NCBI GenBank assembly: GCA_934718145.1
Contig: CAKUZC010000045.1
Span: forward strand, 1-7,494
Source: an uncultured Eubacteriales bacterium
GTDB lineage: Bacteria; Bacillota; Clostridia; Oscillospirales; Acutalibacteraceae
DNA: 7,494 nucleotides
Direction of reading: 5' to 3'
This document shows positions 5,508 through 7,494 of the stretch, one piece after another. The notes under the pieces were generated by a model that had not been told where the DNA came from, made no database searches, and saw only the letters and a program-made list of their open reading frames with translations. A program made the position numbers and the translations under genes. Each line of letters begins with the position of its first letter. The first letter of the stretch is position 1.

Positions 5508-5921
5508 TTACAACTTAGTTATAATCCAGTTAAGCATTGAAAAAATTGACGCTGCACCGGCTAAGGGTCCAAAAGGTAATTTAAATAAAAGCGATGTTAA
5601 ATAACAAAAAGGTAAACCTGCACAGAAAGTCACTGCTGATGTTATTAAAAGTTCCTTTAAACTGGGGGTATTGTTTTCTGCGTTAATTTTAACATCTTTG
5701 TACATTTCTAGTTCTTTACATTCTTTTTTTAGCTTTTTGAAATTTTCTTTAAGCTTTTTATACTCTTCGTGTGAAATTTTTGATTTCATTTCTTTAATGG
5801 ATTCATTTAAATCTGTTTTTTGTTGCACTGAACTTTGGGGTGATTCAGCATAAAATGTAGGAGCAATACCTCCGCCGATTAATGATAAGCTCATCAATAA
5901 AGAAAGTGTTTTTTTAAACAT
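5508..5921 (-). CDS. Secreted small coiled-coil protein, paralogue B (unknown function)
   Basis: The product is 137 aa with the same plan as its neighbour at 5036-5437. Residues 1-25 form a signal peptide (MFKKTLSLLM, likely cut after FYA before ESPQS). Residues about 38-76 form a Lys/Glu-rich coiled coil (EEYKKLKENFKKLKKECKEL). Residues about 91-134 are hydrophobic, broken by a Lys-Pro turn (FKLPFGP), which could make a membrane hairpin. GGGAG (5931-5935) lies 9 nt before the ATG, and a perfect promoter sits about 35 nt further upstream, so this is the first gene of the operon. A relic of a third copy lies upstream at 6076-6253. Function unknown. Secreted surface-associated structural or host-interaction roles are conceivable but not supported by any motif. 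Confidence 0.82.
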   Translation of the reverse strand: MFKKTLSLLMSLSLIGGGIAPTFYAESPQSSVQQKTDLNESIKEMKSKISHEEYKKLKENFKKLKKECKELEMYKDVKINAENNTPSLKELLITSAVTFCAGLPFCYLTSLLFKLPFGPLAGAASIFSMLNWIITKL

Positions 5922-5954
5922 TATCTAAAACTCCCTATCTAGTGTTATAGTAGT

Positions 5955-5983
5955 ATTGTATCATATAAACAATTAAATGTCAA
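5955..5983 (-). promoter_or_regulatory. Sigma-A promoter of the coiled-coil protein operon
   Basis: On the minus strand TTGACA (5983-5978) and TACAAT (5960-5955) are spaced by exactly 17 bp. The -10 box lies 33 nt before the ATG at 5921. No competing promoter is seen before the second gene. Confidence 0.85.
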
Positions 5984-6075
5984 TATTCTTTTAATATAGT
6001 TTTTATTGCACATTAAAATATTAATTTTAATTACCTCTATAAAGCTTTATAGTTTCACTAATTCCTCCGCATACA

Positions 6076-6253
6076 CTACACGCAGTTGTTTTCTATATTT
6101 TTCTTAATGCCTTTATACTTTTTATGATAATGCTTTGAGTTTTTGTAAGATTTTTCTGAAGTTATTTGTTGTGAAAAATTTTGAGTTGATTCAGTATAAA
6201 AAGAAGGTAACACGGTGATAAACACAGAAATAAAGAAAGTATTTTTTAAACAG
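6076..6253 (-). pseudogene. Relic of a third coiled-coil secreted protein gene
   Basis: Read on the minus strand from 6253, CTG TTT AAA AAA corresponds to the ATG TTT AAA AAA start of both paralogues, so the start codon is lost. The A-run after TTT has six A's where the two intact genes have seven, which shifts the frame. If one A is restored, it reads KKILSLFLCLS, as in paralogue A. A second indel within the signal peptide changes frame again to VLPSFYTESTQNFSQQ, matching PTFYAESPQSSVQQ of paralogue B. A Lys-rich stretch (KHYHKKYKGIKKN) follows, then TAG at 6078-6076. The hydrophobic C-terminus is missing. The remaining non-coding bases between this operon and polC (5984-6075, 6254-6322) show nothing I can identify. 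Confidence 0.75.
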
Positions 6254-6322
6254 CGTAGGACTCATTTTGTTGAATATTTTAATTTTATTGCATTATAAAG
6301 ACAATTGACATTTAGATATATT

Positions 6323-7494
6323 TTAAAAAAATGACATCTGGTTACTTTCCGGAAGATTCTTTAAAATGCCGGCTTCTTGAAGAGTTTCAATTACAGCTTT
6401 AGTGACTTTTGAACGTATTTGTACATCATCAACAGAAAGGTATTCACCGTCTTTAGCGGCGTCTTGAAGGTTTTGAGCTGCGGACACTCCTACTCCGGCA
6501 AGAGAAGCAAAGGGAAGTCTTATTTTGCCGTCTTCAACCATGTATTTATAAGAATCTGATTTGTACAAATCAACCGGTAGTACTTCAATTCCACGTGCAA
6601 GCATTTCATTTATTATTTGAAAGGTGGCATATGCAGCATTTTCCTTTGCACTTGCTGTTTTTCCTTTGAGTGCTATTTCGGACATTTTCTTTCTTACTGC
6701 GTCTCGACCTTTCATTACTGTAAGGCCGTCAAAATCTTCTCCTCGTACTGTAAAATATGCAGCATAATATTCTGTCGGATAATAGACCTTATACCATCCG
6801 AGTCTTAAAGTTGAAATCATGTACGCAGCAGCATGAGCTTTTGGGAACATGTATTTTATTTTCATACACGATTTTATATACCATTCCGGTACTCCATGTG
6901 AACGCATTTCATTTAAATGTTCTTGAGTTAGAAGTTTGGTAGCCTTTCCTTTTCTTACAATTTCCATAATTTTAAATGCGGTTTTAGGTTCTAGTCCTTT
7001 GTGCATAAGGTATACCATAATGTTGTCACGAGTTCCGATAACTTCAGAAATGGTGCAAATTCCTTTTTGTATCAATTCATGAGCATTTCCGTGCCAAACA
7101 TCAGTACCGTGAGACAGACCCGAAACTTGAAGCAAATCGGCAAAAGTTTTAGGTTTACATTCAATTAGCATTTGACGAACAAAAGATGTGCCCACTTCAG
7201 GAAGAGAAAAAGTTCCCGTGTATGAGTCTATATCTTTTGAAGTTATCCCCAAAGCCTTTGTGGATGTAAAAAGTGACATAACTTTGGGGTCACTCATTGA
7301 AATGTCGGTTACTTTTATACCAGTATAATCTTCTAAATACTTGTAAATTGAGGGAACATCGTGCCCGAGTTCATCGAGCTTACATATGGTATCGTGTATT
7401 GCATGGAAGTCGAAATGCGTTGTAATATTGTCAGAATTTTGGTCGTTTGCAGGATGTTGAACAGGGCAAAAATCGTATATTTCTTTTCCTTGAG
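6323..7494 (-). CDS. polC: DNA polymerase III alpha subunit, Gram-positive PolC type, C-terminal part (5' end outside window)
   Basis: PolC is the replicative polymerase of low-GC Gram-positive bacteria and has its own proofreading exonuclease. The window holds the last 389 codons of a protein normally about 1,430 aa, ending at TAA 6323. The frame is open to the right edge. The Met at 7297 is internal, because the upstream residues ([39 protein letters not shown]) are typical PolC. Further family signatures are [27 protein letters not shown] and [14 protein letters not shown] in the fingers region and the C-terminal ending [13 protein letters not shown]. The polymerase aspartates, exonuclease and OB domains lie outside. 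The nearest gene downstream is the relic at 6076-6253; I see no clear terminator between them. Coding is intact in the part visible. Confidence 0.97.
   Translation of the reverse strand, partial: QGKEIYDFCPVQHPANDQNSDNITTHFDFHAIHDTICKLDELGHDVPSIYKYLEDYTGIKVTDISMSDPKVMSLFTSTKALGITSKDIDSYTGTFSLPEVGTSFVRQMLIECKPKTFADLLQVSGLSHGTDVWHGNAHELIQKGICTISEVIGTRDNIMVYLMHKGLEPKTAFKIMEIVRKGKATKLLTQEHLNEMRSHGVPEWYIKSCMKIKYMFPKAHAAAYMISTLRLGWYKVYYPTEYYAAYFTVRGEDFDGLTVMKGRDAVRKKMSEIALKGKTASAKENAAYATFQIINEMLARGIEVLPVDLYKSDSYKYMVEDGKIRLPFASLAGVGVSAAQNLQDAAKDGEYLSVDDVQIRSKVTKAVIETLQEAGILKNLPESNQMSFF

Noticed and set aside
5671..5853. Plus-strand open frame of 60 codons
   Set aside because: It lies antisense to the coiled-coil gene at 5508-5921 and has no binding site or recognisable protein features.
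6617..6942. Two plus-strand open frames opposite polC
   Set aside because: They are shadows of the conserved polC reading frame.
7295..7297. ATG at 7297 (minus strand) as the start of a short separate gene
   Set aside because: The same frame continues upstream to the window edge with typical PolC residues, so this Met is internal.

Overview
The window is AT-rich DNA from a low-GC Gram-positive bacterium. The Gram-positive-type replicative polymerase PolC, AGGAGG-type ribosome binding sites, TTGACA/TATAAT promoters and very low GC point to a Firmicute. A Peptoniphilaceae-like anaerobe such as Parvimonas would fit, but that is an inference from composition and protein style, not from a search. 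The housekeeping genes read with the standard code (Trp is TGG, no internal TGA).

Region 1 (1-2540, + strand) is an accessory array of small cassettes. It opens with a 189-nt tandem duplication carrying the 3' end of a small reading frame plus a terminator. A strong promoter then drives a protein with a double-glycine leader, a GxxxG-type hydrophobic segment and a (Pro-Ala-x)12 tail (478-939), followed by a small gene (992-1264). A second leader-type gene (1441-1893) and a further small gene (2113-2493) follow, each closed by a hairpin terminator. The last three genes share a C-terminal domain pattern, and each carries exactly one in-frame stop (TGA, TAA, TGA) in an otherwise open frame. The layout resembles class II bacteriocin/immunity gene pairs. 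It could be a partly decayed peptide-toxin array, a silenced one, or, less likely, one read by stop-codon readthrough.

Region 2 (2662-4956, + strand) is a two-gene glycolytic operon. Triosephosphate isomerase (TTG start) is followed after 33 nt by the Mn-dependent, cofactor-independent phosphoglycerate mutase. Both have all the catalytic residues I checked. A GC-rich hairpin ends the unit and probably also stops transcription arriving from the other strand.

Region 3 (5036-6253, - strand) holds a tandem family of secreted small proteins: signal peptide, Lys/Glu-rich coiled coil, hydrophobic C-terminus. Two copies are intact and appear to share one consensus promoter. A third copy nearest polC is a relic with a lost start codon, two frame changes and an early stop.

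Region 4 (6323 to the right edge, - strand) is the C-terminal part of polC, whose 5' end lies outside the window.
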